Made by a program: the position numbers and the translations under genes
Notes under the pieces: generated by a model
What the model was told of the DNA's origin: nothing
What the model saw: the letters and a program-made list of their open reading frames with translations, nothing else
The model's database searches: none
Source: JAYZQT01 sp964412235
Lineage (GTDB): Bacteria > Pseudomonadota > Alphaproteobacteria > MPNO01 > UBA830
DNA: 40,142 nucleotides
Assembly (NCBI GenBank): GCA_964412235.1
Contig: CAYPNT010000017.1
Location: forward strand, 1 to 40,142
Reading direction: 5' to 3'
Shown: one piece after another, positions 34,045-40,142 of the stretch
Layout: the number at the start of each line of letters is the position of its first letter
Numbering within the stretch: the stretch's first letter is position 1

Positions 34045-35193
34045 CTACTTCTTTTTATTTAAATTTTGTTCTTTAATTTCGCGATCTATCCCAGCTTGCC
34101 GCCTTTCAACCAACAAAGGTTTTTGCTCCATAGCCCAATCATAGGCTTCCTGCTGCCTATTTGGTTGGTTACTAAATCGCGGCATAACGTACCTGGCTAT
34201 TAATTCATAACTTCGAAGTGTTTGGGTAAAATCAGCCCAGTTATGGGCCATTTCGAGGAATACCCCGAACCCGCCCGATTGTGTCTCTAGTCGCTCTAAT
34301 TGAGTGCAGAGATCATCCGGGGTGCCGATTACCGCGACGCCAGCCTCTAGCAGAGCATCAATATCGTCATCCGCTGCCGCCTCACCAGTGGCCGCGAGAG
34401 GAAGATGGCCCACATATTTAAAATAATGTAGCCACTTCTGTAGGCCAAATTTTACATTTTTTCTCGCTTGCTCTCTAGTTTCCGCGATGTGCACAGGACC
34501 CACTAAACGCCACTTTTTACGATCAGGTGTGTGGCCGTGTAATTTTGATTCTCTGGAATAGATTCCCCATGTGGCAGGTAGCGCGTCAAATGCGGCGGTC
34601 GTCGTGGCAGCCGTCGACAACAAGCCCATACCGTATTTGCCACCAGTAACGGGACCCGAGGGCGAAACGACTGACGGGATAGCAAGCTCAACATGGGGAC
34701 GAGTATAGGGATTCAGGTGCAGCCGAGCCTCTCGCAGTTCAAACCAATCGGTTTTTTGCGAGACCGTTTCTCCTGAAAGCAGCGGGATAATAACTTCCAA
34801 AGCCTCCCTCATTTTGTCCCTTATTAGTGACACGTCGATGCCAAGCATTTCTGCGTCGTACGGTAATGCTCCCGCCCCCACTCCGAACATTACACGCCCC
34901 CTGGTTTGGTGATCCAACTGATTAATTCTTTCAGCTGTCAAAAAGGGATTATGATAGGGCAGGGTGATAACGCCAGTTCCAAGTTTTATTTGTTGGGTGC
35001 GTTCCGCTGCTGCAGCAATAAAGATGTCGGGGGAGGCGATTATTTCCATACCGCCGGAGTGATGCTCGCCTACCCATGCCTCATCAAAGCCTAACTGGTC
35101 AAGCTGCGCGATAAGATCCAGGTCGCGCCGAAGGGCTAGTGTTGGGTTTTCATTTGTGGCGTGAAATGGCGCCAGGAAGGTTCCAAACTTCAT
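34045..35193 (-). CDS. LLM-class flavin-dependent monooxygenase, limonene monooxygenase (LimB)-like
   Basis: This 382-residue luciferase-like protein resembles the group containing limonene 1,2-monooxygenase. It begins MKFGTFLAPFHATNENPTL, followed by LGFDEAWVGEHHSGGMEIIASPDIF, IKLGTGVITLPYHNPF and RVMFGVGAGALPYDAEMLGID. I chose the ATG at 35193 because the family starts there with MKFG and a GAGAGAA site precedes it; an upstream ATG adds 18 unrelated residues. The C-terminus is lysine-rich. It should insert oxygen using reduced flavin from a separate reductase. It is divergent from the creatinase-fold gene over an 88-base region. A terpenoid or alicyclic substrate is possible but unproven. 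Confidence 0.88.
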   Translation of the reverse strand: MKFGTFLAPFHATNENPTLALRRDLDLIAQLDQLGFDEAWVGEHHSGGMEIIASPDIFIAAAAERTQQIKLGTGVITLPYHNPFLTAERINQLDHQTRGRVMFGVGAGALPYDAEMLGIDVSLIRDKMREALEVIIPLLSGETVSQKTDWFELREARLHLNPYTRPHVELAIPSVVSPSGPVTGGKYGMGLLSTAATTTAAFDALPATWGIYSRESKLHGHTPDRKKWRLVGPVHIAETREQARKNVKFGLQKWLHYFKYVGHLPLAATGEAAADDDIDALLEAGVAVIGTPDDLCTQLERLETQSGGFGVFLEMAHNWADFTQTLRSYELIARYVMPRFSNQPNRQQEAYDWAMEQKPLLVERRQAGIDREIKEQNLNKKK

Positions 35194-35281
35194 TTCTCTC
35201 TTCACTCCGTTAGACTGTGATAGTTTCAAATAGACACTTATAAACATTAATTCGAGTCAAATATTTATTAGGGAGACAGTA

Positions 35282-36466
35282 ATGGCGCTGAAACCAGTCC
35301 TGCCGCAATTATCTACCCAAGAGCGCGATAGGCGCTATAAAGCGGTACGGGCGTCGATGGCCAAGCAGGGAATTGACGGCCTTTTAATACCCCAAAATAC
35401 CGGCGAATGGGACGCGTGCCAGGCGGATGCCCGTTATCTCACCTCTGTCGGAGGTGGTGGCACGGCGCTGGCAGTTATTTTTCCTCTTAGTGGTTTGCCG
35501 GTTGCAATCATTCGGGAACCAAGAAGGGTACAGTATTGGGAAAAAGCCCAGGACTGGGTAAAGGAAATTCGGGCGACCCAAGGGGGTAAGTGGGGGGTTG
35601 CCATGGTCGAGGTGGTCAAGGAATTAGGACTTGAAAAATCTCGAATTGGTATCGCTGGCCTTTCTGGTGTGCTCAGGTTTCCCGATGGCACCTTAACCCA
35701 AGGGGAATACTTAGAGCTCAGAAAACAACTACCCACTGCAGAGTTTGAGAATGCTACGGATTTGATGCACCAAATACGAATGGTTAAAAGTTCAGAAGAA
35801 ATTTCGATGATCTCGAAAGCGCAACAATGTGCGGACGCGATTAGCGAGGCTATTCACAAACACGCAGCTCCCGGCGTAAATGAGCAAGATCTCTATGCGG
35901 AAATGGTATCGGCCCATATCAAGGCAGGGGGCGAAATGCCGGGCATGTTTTTGCTCGGTGTAGGTAAGGAGCCAAACCAAACATTTTTGCTGCCTTCCAA
36001 CAGGAAACTAGAACAGAAGGATATTCTAATTTGTGAATCCGAAATAAAATATGGTGGTTATATGGCGCAAAGCATAGAGTCTGTATCATTGGGAACGCCC
36101 CCAGCTGAATATGATAGGCTCTACGAGCTGTCGAACAACTGTTTTCATCACTTATTAGATACAGCACATCCTGGCATGAGTTACTCTGAACTAATTTCGA
36201 TTTGGGTGGATTTCATGGCGGATAATAAAGCTACAGCCGCGCCAACTATGGGTCATGGTTTGGGACTGGGGATGGATGGCCCGACCACAAGACCAGGTGG
36301 AGATGGACAGGGCCACGTAATAGCGGACGGTCATTGCTTGATACTCAAGCCATGGGCAACGTCGCTTGATGGAACGCTGGCAATACGGGCTGGTAATACC
36401 GTAGTGATGGAAAATGGTCGCTTTAGACGACTAGGGTCGATTAAAATGGAATTTAAGAAACTATAG
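35282..36466 (+). CDS. M24 (creatinase/aminopeptidase P fold) protein with degenerate metal site
   Basis: This 394-residue two-domain protein has an N-terminal creatinase-like domain (about 1-160) and a C-terminal pita-bread domain (about 165-394). In dinuclear M24 peptidases five ligands (D, D, H, E, E) bind metal. Here His325 (MGHGLGLG) is kept, but the others are changed: LICESEIKYGG, GGYMAQSIES, LILKPWA (Lys for the usual Glu) and IRAGNTVV. A metal peptidase is therefore unlikely. Creatinase and some related amidinohydrolases have this fold and need no metal, so C-N hydrolysis of a small substrate is plausible. The ATG has AGGGAGA 5 bases upstream, and the Rieske gene follows at once. Confidence 0.85.
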   Translation: MALKPVLPQLSTQERDRRYKAVRASMAKQGIDGLLIPQNTGEWDACQADARYLTSVGGGGTALAVIFPLSGLPVAIIREPRRVQYWEKAQDWVKEIRATQGGKWGVAMVEVVKELGLEKSRIGIAGLSGVLRFPDGTLTQGEYLELRKQLPTAEFENATDLMHQIRMVKSSEEISMISKAQQCADAISEAIHKHAAPGVNEQDLYAEMVSAHIKAGGEMPGMFLLGVGKEPNQTFLLPSNRKLEQKDILICESEIKYGGYMAQSIESVSLGTPPAEYDRLYELSNNCFHHLLDTAHPGMSYSELISIWVDFMADNKATAAPTMGHGLGLGMDGPTTRPGGDGQGHVIADGHCLILKPWATSLDGTLAIRAGNTVVMENGRFRRLGSIKMEFKKL

Positions 36467-36485
36467 ATGGGGTAAGTTGGACATT

Positions 36486-37505
36486 ATGTTTTTAAGAAAT
36501 GCGTGGTACGTGATTGCGGATTCTGAGGAAGTTACAAATACACCGTTGGCAAGAGTTGTTTTAAATGAACCGTTAGTACTCTGGAGACTGGATGACGGTT
36601 TGCCTGTTGCGCTTGAAGACCGCTGTTGCCATCGGCAAGCTCCGCTGTCCGCGGGAAAAATTCACGGTAATAATATCCAATGTGGGTATCATGGGTTGGT
36701 TTTTGATCCTGATGGCGAGTGTATCGAAGTTCCTAGTCAGGATCGCGTTCCCCCTAACGCGCGGGTGAAAAAATACCCCTTATATGAAAAGTACGGCTGG
36801 GTGTGGGCTTGGATGGGTGATCCGCTCAAAAAAGATTTGACGTTGATACCCGATACATTTTGGCACAAATCTGATCAATGGTTGGCGGTAGCGGATAAGT
36901 TTTATGTTCATAGCAATTACCAATACCTTATTGATATTCAACTAGATAATACGCACTCCCGCTTTGTCCATCCAGATACGCTAGGTAATGCGGGCTCACT
37001 CAGGCACAGCCCCAAAGTAGAGAGGGTAGGAGAGACGATCCATAATACTCGGGAAATGAGGGACAGTGACCCTCCTCCATATATGGTTAACGCAACAGGG
37101 CATACTGGTAATGCTGACGTTTGGGTTGCATGGACTTATTACCCACGGGCTGGTCTGATTACGTTTGATACTGGTATCGCCGAATTAGAGGGTGGTATTT
37201 TTGAGGGTAATGACTGTACATCGTACAAAGTTTTCAACACACATGGCATTACGCCTGAAACGGTAAACACTACTCATCATTTCTGGGTCTCGTCACGGAA
37301 TTTTTCTCTGACTGATGAACGAGTAACCGGGGTTCTTTCCGGCATTCGAGAGACCTTTCTTGAGGACGTCGATATGGTGGAAGCTCAGCATAAGATACTT
37401 ACGGCGTTACCAGATCGAAATCGTGTCGACGTAAATGCGGATCAACCTACGATCCAGGCGCGTAACTTAATGGAAAAACTGATGCGCAAAGAGCAATCTT
37501 TATAG
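36486..37505 (+). CDS. Rieske oxygenase, vanillate O-demethylase oxygenase (VanA)-like
   Basis: This protein of about 339 residues has the shorter architecture of vanillate O-demethylase-type oxygenases. It starts with the family's MFLRNAWYV. The Rieske ligands are C47-x-H49 and C66-x2-H69, and the iron site has D154-x2-H157-x4-H162 in LDNTHSRFVH. I prefer ATG 36486 to the TTG at 36477 because it matches the family start; GGGGTAAG upstream fits neither start well. It is 19 bases after the creatinase-fold gene, so they form an operon. No VanB-type reductase is adjacent. O- or N-demethylation is as likely as ring attack. Confidence 0.9.
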   Translation: MFLRNAWYVIADSEEVTNTPLARVVLNEPLVLWRLDDGLPVALEDRCCHRQAPLSAGKIHGNNIQCGYHGLVFDPDGECIEVPSQDRVPPNARVKKYPLYEKYGWVWAWMGDPLKKDLTLIPDTFWHKSDQWLAVADKFYVHSNYQYLIDIQLDNTHSRFVHPDTLGNAGSLRHSPKVERVGETIHNTREMRDSDPPPYMVNATGHTGNADVWVAWTYYPRAGLITFDTGIAELEGGIFEGNDCTSYKVFNTHGITPETVNTTHHFWVSSRNFSLTDERVTGVLSGIRETFLEDVDMVEAQHKILTALPDRNRVDVNADQPTIQARNLMEKLMRKEQSL

Positions 37506-37533
37506 TTTGTTTGCTGAATAAGCTTTTTCACAA

Positions 37534-37608
37534 TGGTGGGCGCGGCTGGGATTGAACCAGCGACCTCTCGCGTGTGAGGCGAGCGCTCTTCCGCTGAGCT
37601 ACGCGCCC
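37534..37608 (-). tRNA. tRNA-Val (anticodon CAC)
   Basis: Read on the minus strand, the gene begins GGGCGCG and ends CGCGCCC-A-CCA, so the acceptor stem pairs fully and CCA is encoded. The D-arm GCTCAGCGGAAGAGC, the anticodon arm CTCGC-CTCACAC-GCGAG with anticodon CAC, and the T-arm with GGTTCAATCCC are all standard. It decodes GTG valine. The 75-base gene is divergent from the DUF3108 gene. Its 3' end faces the catabolic cluster. Confidence 0.97.
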
Positions 37609-37630
37609 GGGAAACCGGATGAGCGCGCCG

Positions 37631-37660
37631 CTTATAATTGGGTGTTGAGGCATTTGTCAA
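37631..37660 (-). promoter_or_regulatory. Sigma-70-type promoter of tRNA-Val
   Basis: On the minus strand TTGACA (37655-37660) is followed after 18 bases by TATAAG (37631-37636). The predicted start lies about 16 bases before the mature tRNA, behind a GC-rich discriminator typical of growth-controlled stable RNA promoters. The -35 box is a perfect consensus and touches the proposed DUF3108 start codon. Confidence 0.75.
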
Positions 37661-38574
37661 TGCGTGTCACTTTAACCATTTTCCGTATGTTTATTAGTAT
37701 TTGGTTATGCGGTGATTATTCGGTGAAAAATCTTGGGGTTTGTTTGTTGTCGGTAGTCGCGGTTTTGTTTGTGCTTCGACCCGCGGAAGCGGAGCAGTTG
37801 AAAACTGCACTGGAGAATGAACTTGTCTACAAAATCTATGTCGGTGGTTTTCACGTCATAGATCTTGATGTGGGTGTAAAATTTGAACCTAGTACCTATC
37901 ACGTCAAGGCCAAAATAAAATCAGTCCAAACGATAGACTGGCTTTTTCCTTGGGCTATGACGGCCTATTCACGAGGAGGTTTTGACGGCACCAAAGTTCA
38001 GCCTCTTATCGCTGGCCAGGAAAATAACTGGAGAGGTAAGAAACGGTATACGCATTTAAAGTTTGAGCACGGTGACGTCAAAATTATTCGCATAAAGCCA
38101 AAACCGAGGACGGGCGACCGAGAGCCGGTGTTAGAAAATATGCGCCGTGGAACTCTGGATCTCATGACCGCGATTATTGACCTCATCACACGTCTACATA
38201 GGAATGAATCTTGTAATGGCGAGTTTCGTATCTTTGATGGTCGACGACGGTATGACTTAATTTCTAAATCACTAGGCAGCAAGACTCTCCGGCCAAACCG
38301 TTACACCCCGTTTGTCGGCGCAGTTGTTCAATGTCTGGTATCGATTAATAGAATTGCTGGTTTCAAAAAGACAGATAACCCAGATTGGAAGGCTCTAGAT
38401 CGCAGTGCTATGGTGTGGATGGGTAGACCGTTCGTTGACCTACCCCCAGTTCCGATTAGGTTTATGTTAGAGACGCCTTTCGGTGGCTTTGTTGCACATC
38501 TAAATCTAGCTACCAGCACCGTCGGCGGAAAGAAACGGTCGCTAATAAAAAAAAATCCGGAAAAAGTTAAATAA
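37660..38574 (+). CDS. DUF3108 domain-containing envelope protein
   Basis: This is a secreted or periplasmic protein of unknown function. The DUF3108 pattern begins with LVYKIYVGGFHVIDLDVGVKFEP, followed by WLFPWAMTAYSRGGF, RYTHLKFEHGDVKI and the LDLMTAIIDLITRL segment. The signal peptide is VKNLGVCLLSVVAVLF with an AEA cleavage site. The start is uncertain. ATG 37660 has GAGG 9 bases upstream but overlaps the tRNA promoter and adds an extra hydrophobic stretch. GTG 37723, with GGTGA upstream, would give a textbook 23-residue signal peptide. DUF3108 genes are common core genes in Alphaproteobacteria, which with glmU marks a return to housekeeping DNA. Confidence 0.82.
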   Translation: MRVTLTIFRMFISIWLCGDYSVKNLGVCLLSVVAVLFVLRPAEAEQLKTALENELVYKIYVGGFHVIDLDVGVKFEPSTYHVKAKIKSVQTIDWLFPWAMTAYSRGGFDGTKVQPLIAGQENNWRGKKRYTHLKFEHGDVKIIRIKPKPRTGDREPVLENMRRGTLDLMTAIIDLITRLHRNESCNGEFRIFDGRRRYDLISKSLGSKTLRPNRYTPFVGAVVQCLVSINRIAGFKKTDNPDWKALDRSAMVWMGRPFVDLPPVPIRFMLETPFGGFVAHLNLATSTVGGKKRSLIKKNPEKVK

Positions 38575-38693
38575 TAGTGTTTTTAATATCTTGGTGCAGC
38601 GGGGATGAATGTGGCAAGTTCCCAGGCAGCAATAGATTAGTTCCGAAATTGGGTCTAATTGAGAGCCGTTTATAGTGAGAGGGAGGTTCCTCA

Positions 38694-40055
38694 ATGACAA
38701 CGAGTGTTTGTGCTGCGATTGTCCTCGCCGCCGGCGCGGGGGCCAGGATGCATTCTAACCGGCCAAAGGTTCTCCATCCGATCGCGAACCGCCCAATGAT
38801 ATCGCACTTACTAGAGACCGTTTCGGAGTTGGCTTCTGAAAGAACAATTGTCGTAATTGGACCTGACATGGAAGCGGTTGAAGAACAGGTGGCACCCATA
38901 CCCACTGTGGAACAAAATCAGCGATTAGGTACAGGTCACGCGGTCTTGACGACTTTTGACGCGATGGAAGATTTTTCTGGTGATGTATTAATACTATATG
39001 GCGATACGCCACTTCTCACGGCTTCAACCGTTAATAAAATGCTCGCCGAGCGTCGCAGATCTGACAGTCCTGAAATCGTTATTTTGGGATTCCGCCCGGA
39101 TGACCCCGGTGAATACGGGAGACTGCTAACCGACCCAAATGGTAATTTAAACGGGATCGTCGAGCATATGGACGCTACACCCTCGCAACGTAATATCAGT
39201 TTATGCAACGCTGGGATCATGGTGGTCGACAGCACCGTTCTGTTTACGCTGGTTAAGAAGGTAAAAAATAATAATAGTAAACGAGAATATTATCTGACAG
39301 ATATTGTTGATATCGCAAAAAAGTCAGGTCTGTCATGCGCTGTAGTCGAAGCAACGAGTTCGAGTGAAGTAATGGGGGTCAATACGCGGGCGCAACTTGC
39401 TGCGGCTGAAAAGGCTATGCAAGCGCGCTTGAGGGCAAAAGCCTTAGATGATGGTGTTACCATGATTGATCCCGAAACTGTTTGGCTATCTTCTGACACC
39501 AAATTCGGGCACGACGTGGTTCTTGAACCAAATGTATTCTTCGGCCCCGCTGTATCAATTGGTGATTATGTTCACGTTAAAGCGTTTTGCCATATTGAGG
39601 GTGCAGACATTGAATCTGGCGCGATCATCGGTCCGTTCGCCCGGCTCCGTCCTGGAACGGAGTTGAAAGAAGGTGTTCAAATCGGAAATTTTGTTGAAAT
39701 CAAGGAGGCGTTGATAGAACAAAATGCTAAGATTAATCACCTAAGCTATGTAGGAGATGCATTTGTTGGTCGTGAGGCTAATATCGGCGCTGGAACTATA
39801 ACGTGTAACTATGACGGTTTTTCAAAGGAAAAAACGGATATTGGAGCAAATGCTTTTATCGGCTCCAACACCGCGCTTGTAGCGCCCGTCCAGATTGGGA
39901 GGGGCGGAATTGTAGGCGCTGGCTCGGTTATCACGAAGGACGTTGAACCTGACGCGTTGGCTATTGCCAGAGGCAATCAAAGGAATTTAAAGAAACGAGC
40001 AAAATCCTTTCGTGACAGGCGTCGGGTCGGGAAGGGTGTCTCCGATCCAAAGTAA
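38694..40055 (+). CDS. glmU: Bifunctional GlmU (GlcN-1-P acetyltransferase / UDP-GlcNAc pyrophosphorylase)
   Basis: GlmU makes UDP-GlcNAc for peptidoglycan and lipopolysaccharide in two steps. This 453-residue protein has the usual length. The N-terminal uridyltransferase has LAAGAGARM with the following Lys (PKVLHPI), QRLGTGHAV and YGDTPLL. The C-terminal left-handed beta-helix acetyltransferase starts near residue 250, with hexapeptide repeats, IGPFARLRPG, and INHLSYVGDAFVG containing the catalytic His, then NIGAGTITCNYDG. The ATG has GGGAGG 7 bases upstream. glmS follows after 24 bases, the common glmU-glmS operon order. Confidence 0.97.
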   Translation: MTTSVCAAIVLAAGAGARMHSNRPKVLHPIANRPMISHLLETVSELASERTIVVIGPDMEAVEEQVAPIPTVEQNQRLGTGHAVLTTFDAMEDFSGDVLILYGDTPLLTASTVNKMLAERRRSDSPEIVILGFRPDDPGEYGRLLTDPNGNLNGIVEHMDATPSQRNISLCNAGIMVVDSTVLFTLVKKVKNNNSKREYYLTDIVDIAKKSGLSCAVVEATSSSEVMGVNTRAQLAAAEKAMQARLRAKALDDGVTMIDPETVWLSSDTKFGHDVVLEPNVFFGPAVSIGDYVHVKAFCHIEGADIESGAIIGPFARLRPGTELKEGVQIGNFVEIKEALIEQNAKINHLSYVGDAFVGREANIGAGTITCNYDGFSKEKTDIGANAFIGSNTALVAPVQIGRGGIVGAGSVITKDVEPDALAIARGNQRNLKKRAKSFRDRRRVGKGVSDPK

Positions 40056-40079
40056 CAAATTGTATGGGACCAGTTATTA

Positions 40080-40142
40080 ATGTGTGGGATCATTGGCGCG
40101 ATCAGTAATACTGACGCTAGTGCCATTCTAATCGACGGCCTG
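40080..40142 (+). CDS. glmS: Glucosamine-6-phosphate synthase (GlmS), 3'-truncated by the window
   Basis: The last 63 bases encode MCGIIGAISNTDASAILIDG and one more residue. The N-terminal MCGI, with Cys as second residue (the nucleophile once Met is removed), is the hallmark of class II glutamine amidotransferases. Together with glmU 24 bases upstream this identifies glmS, which makes glucosamine-6-phosphate from fructose-6-phosphate and glutamine. The frame is open to the window edge. Confidence 0.9.
   Translation, partial: MCGIIGAISNTDASAILIDGL

Noticed and set aside
37534..37608. Attachment site at the tRNA 3' end
   Set aside because: Short matches to ATTGAACC elsewhere (near 14214 and 22506) do not extend, and no integrase is present.
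37552..37659. Longer start for the DUF3108 protein
   Set aside because: The extra codons run antisense through tRNA-Val and have no protein-family support.
38649..38676. Sigma-70 promoter for glmU (TTGGGT-N16-TATAGT)
   Set aside because: The predicted start would fall within the ribosome-binding site, and the -35 match is poor.
1..40142. Transposons, phage genes, CRISPR arrays or toxin-antitoxin modules
   Set aside because: No repeat arrays, transposase or integrase motifs, or paired small toxin-like genes were seen on either strand.

Overview
The window looks like chromosomal DNA of an alphaproteobacterium. It encodes a GcrA-type cell-cycle regulator, a family restricted to Alphaproteobacteria, and it ends in a core block of tRNA-Val(CAC), a DUF3108 envelope protein, glmU and the start of glmS. 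Base composition is moderate, genes are tightly packed, and several convergent neighbours overlap at their stop codons or lie within 15 bases. I see no transposase, integrase, phage gene or CRISPR array. The exact taxon cannot be read from the sequence.

About 37 kb before the core block is a mosaic of short catabolic operons on alternating strands. Block A (1-4633, +) is a 5'-truncated zinc alcohol dehydrogenase with a hydantoinase/oxoprolinase-type pair, hyuA-hyuB. gcrA (-) follows, then a 617-base gap. Block B (5724-10385) holds an FAD dehydrogenase, an opposing PuuE-like polysaccharide-deacetylase-fold protein, a threonine-synthase-like PLP enzyme and a luciferase-like monooxygenase (LLM). 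Block C (10382-17699, -) reads from 17699 as a molybdenum hydroxylase large subunit, a second hyuA-hyuB pair and another LLM enzyme. Block D (17799-20792, +) is a DapA-family lyase/aldolase, a Rieske oxygenase and an SDR. Block E (20801-23498, -) is a zinc MDR dehydrogenase, a COG0523 GTPase and a carboxymuconolactone-decarboxylase-fold protein. Block F (23645-28255) is a 96-residue protein ending in Cys-Cys, a 4,5-dihydroxyphthalate-decarboxylase-like protein, an alpha/beta hydrolase with a Cys nucleophile, a phthalate-dioxygenase-like Rieske protein and LigJ. Block G (28504-37505) is an ammonium transporter behind a sigma-54 promoter, a second molybdenum hydroxylase subunit, a UbiD decarboxylase, a LimB-like LLM enzyme, a creatinase-fold protein and a third Rieske oxygenase.

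Read together, the genes suggest use of aromatic and N-heterocyclic carboxylates. Oxygen is inserted by Rieske, LLM and molybdenum enzymes. Carboxyl groups are removed by the UbiD and dihydroxyphthalate decarboxylase families. Cyclic amides or ureides are opened by HyuAB and possibly the PuuE-like protein. LigJ belongs to the protocatechuate 4,5-cleavage route. Most multi-component enzymes lack partners here: there is no Rieske reductase, no small or medium molybdenum-hydroxylase subunit, no UbiX, no LigAB/C/I/K and no ABC transporter. The functional units must therefore be completed elsewhere in the genome, or these proteins work in unfamiliar combinations. Assignments to families are firm; substrates are inference.
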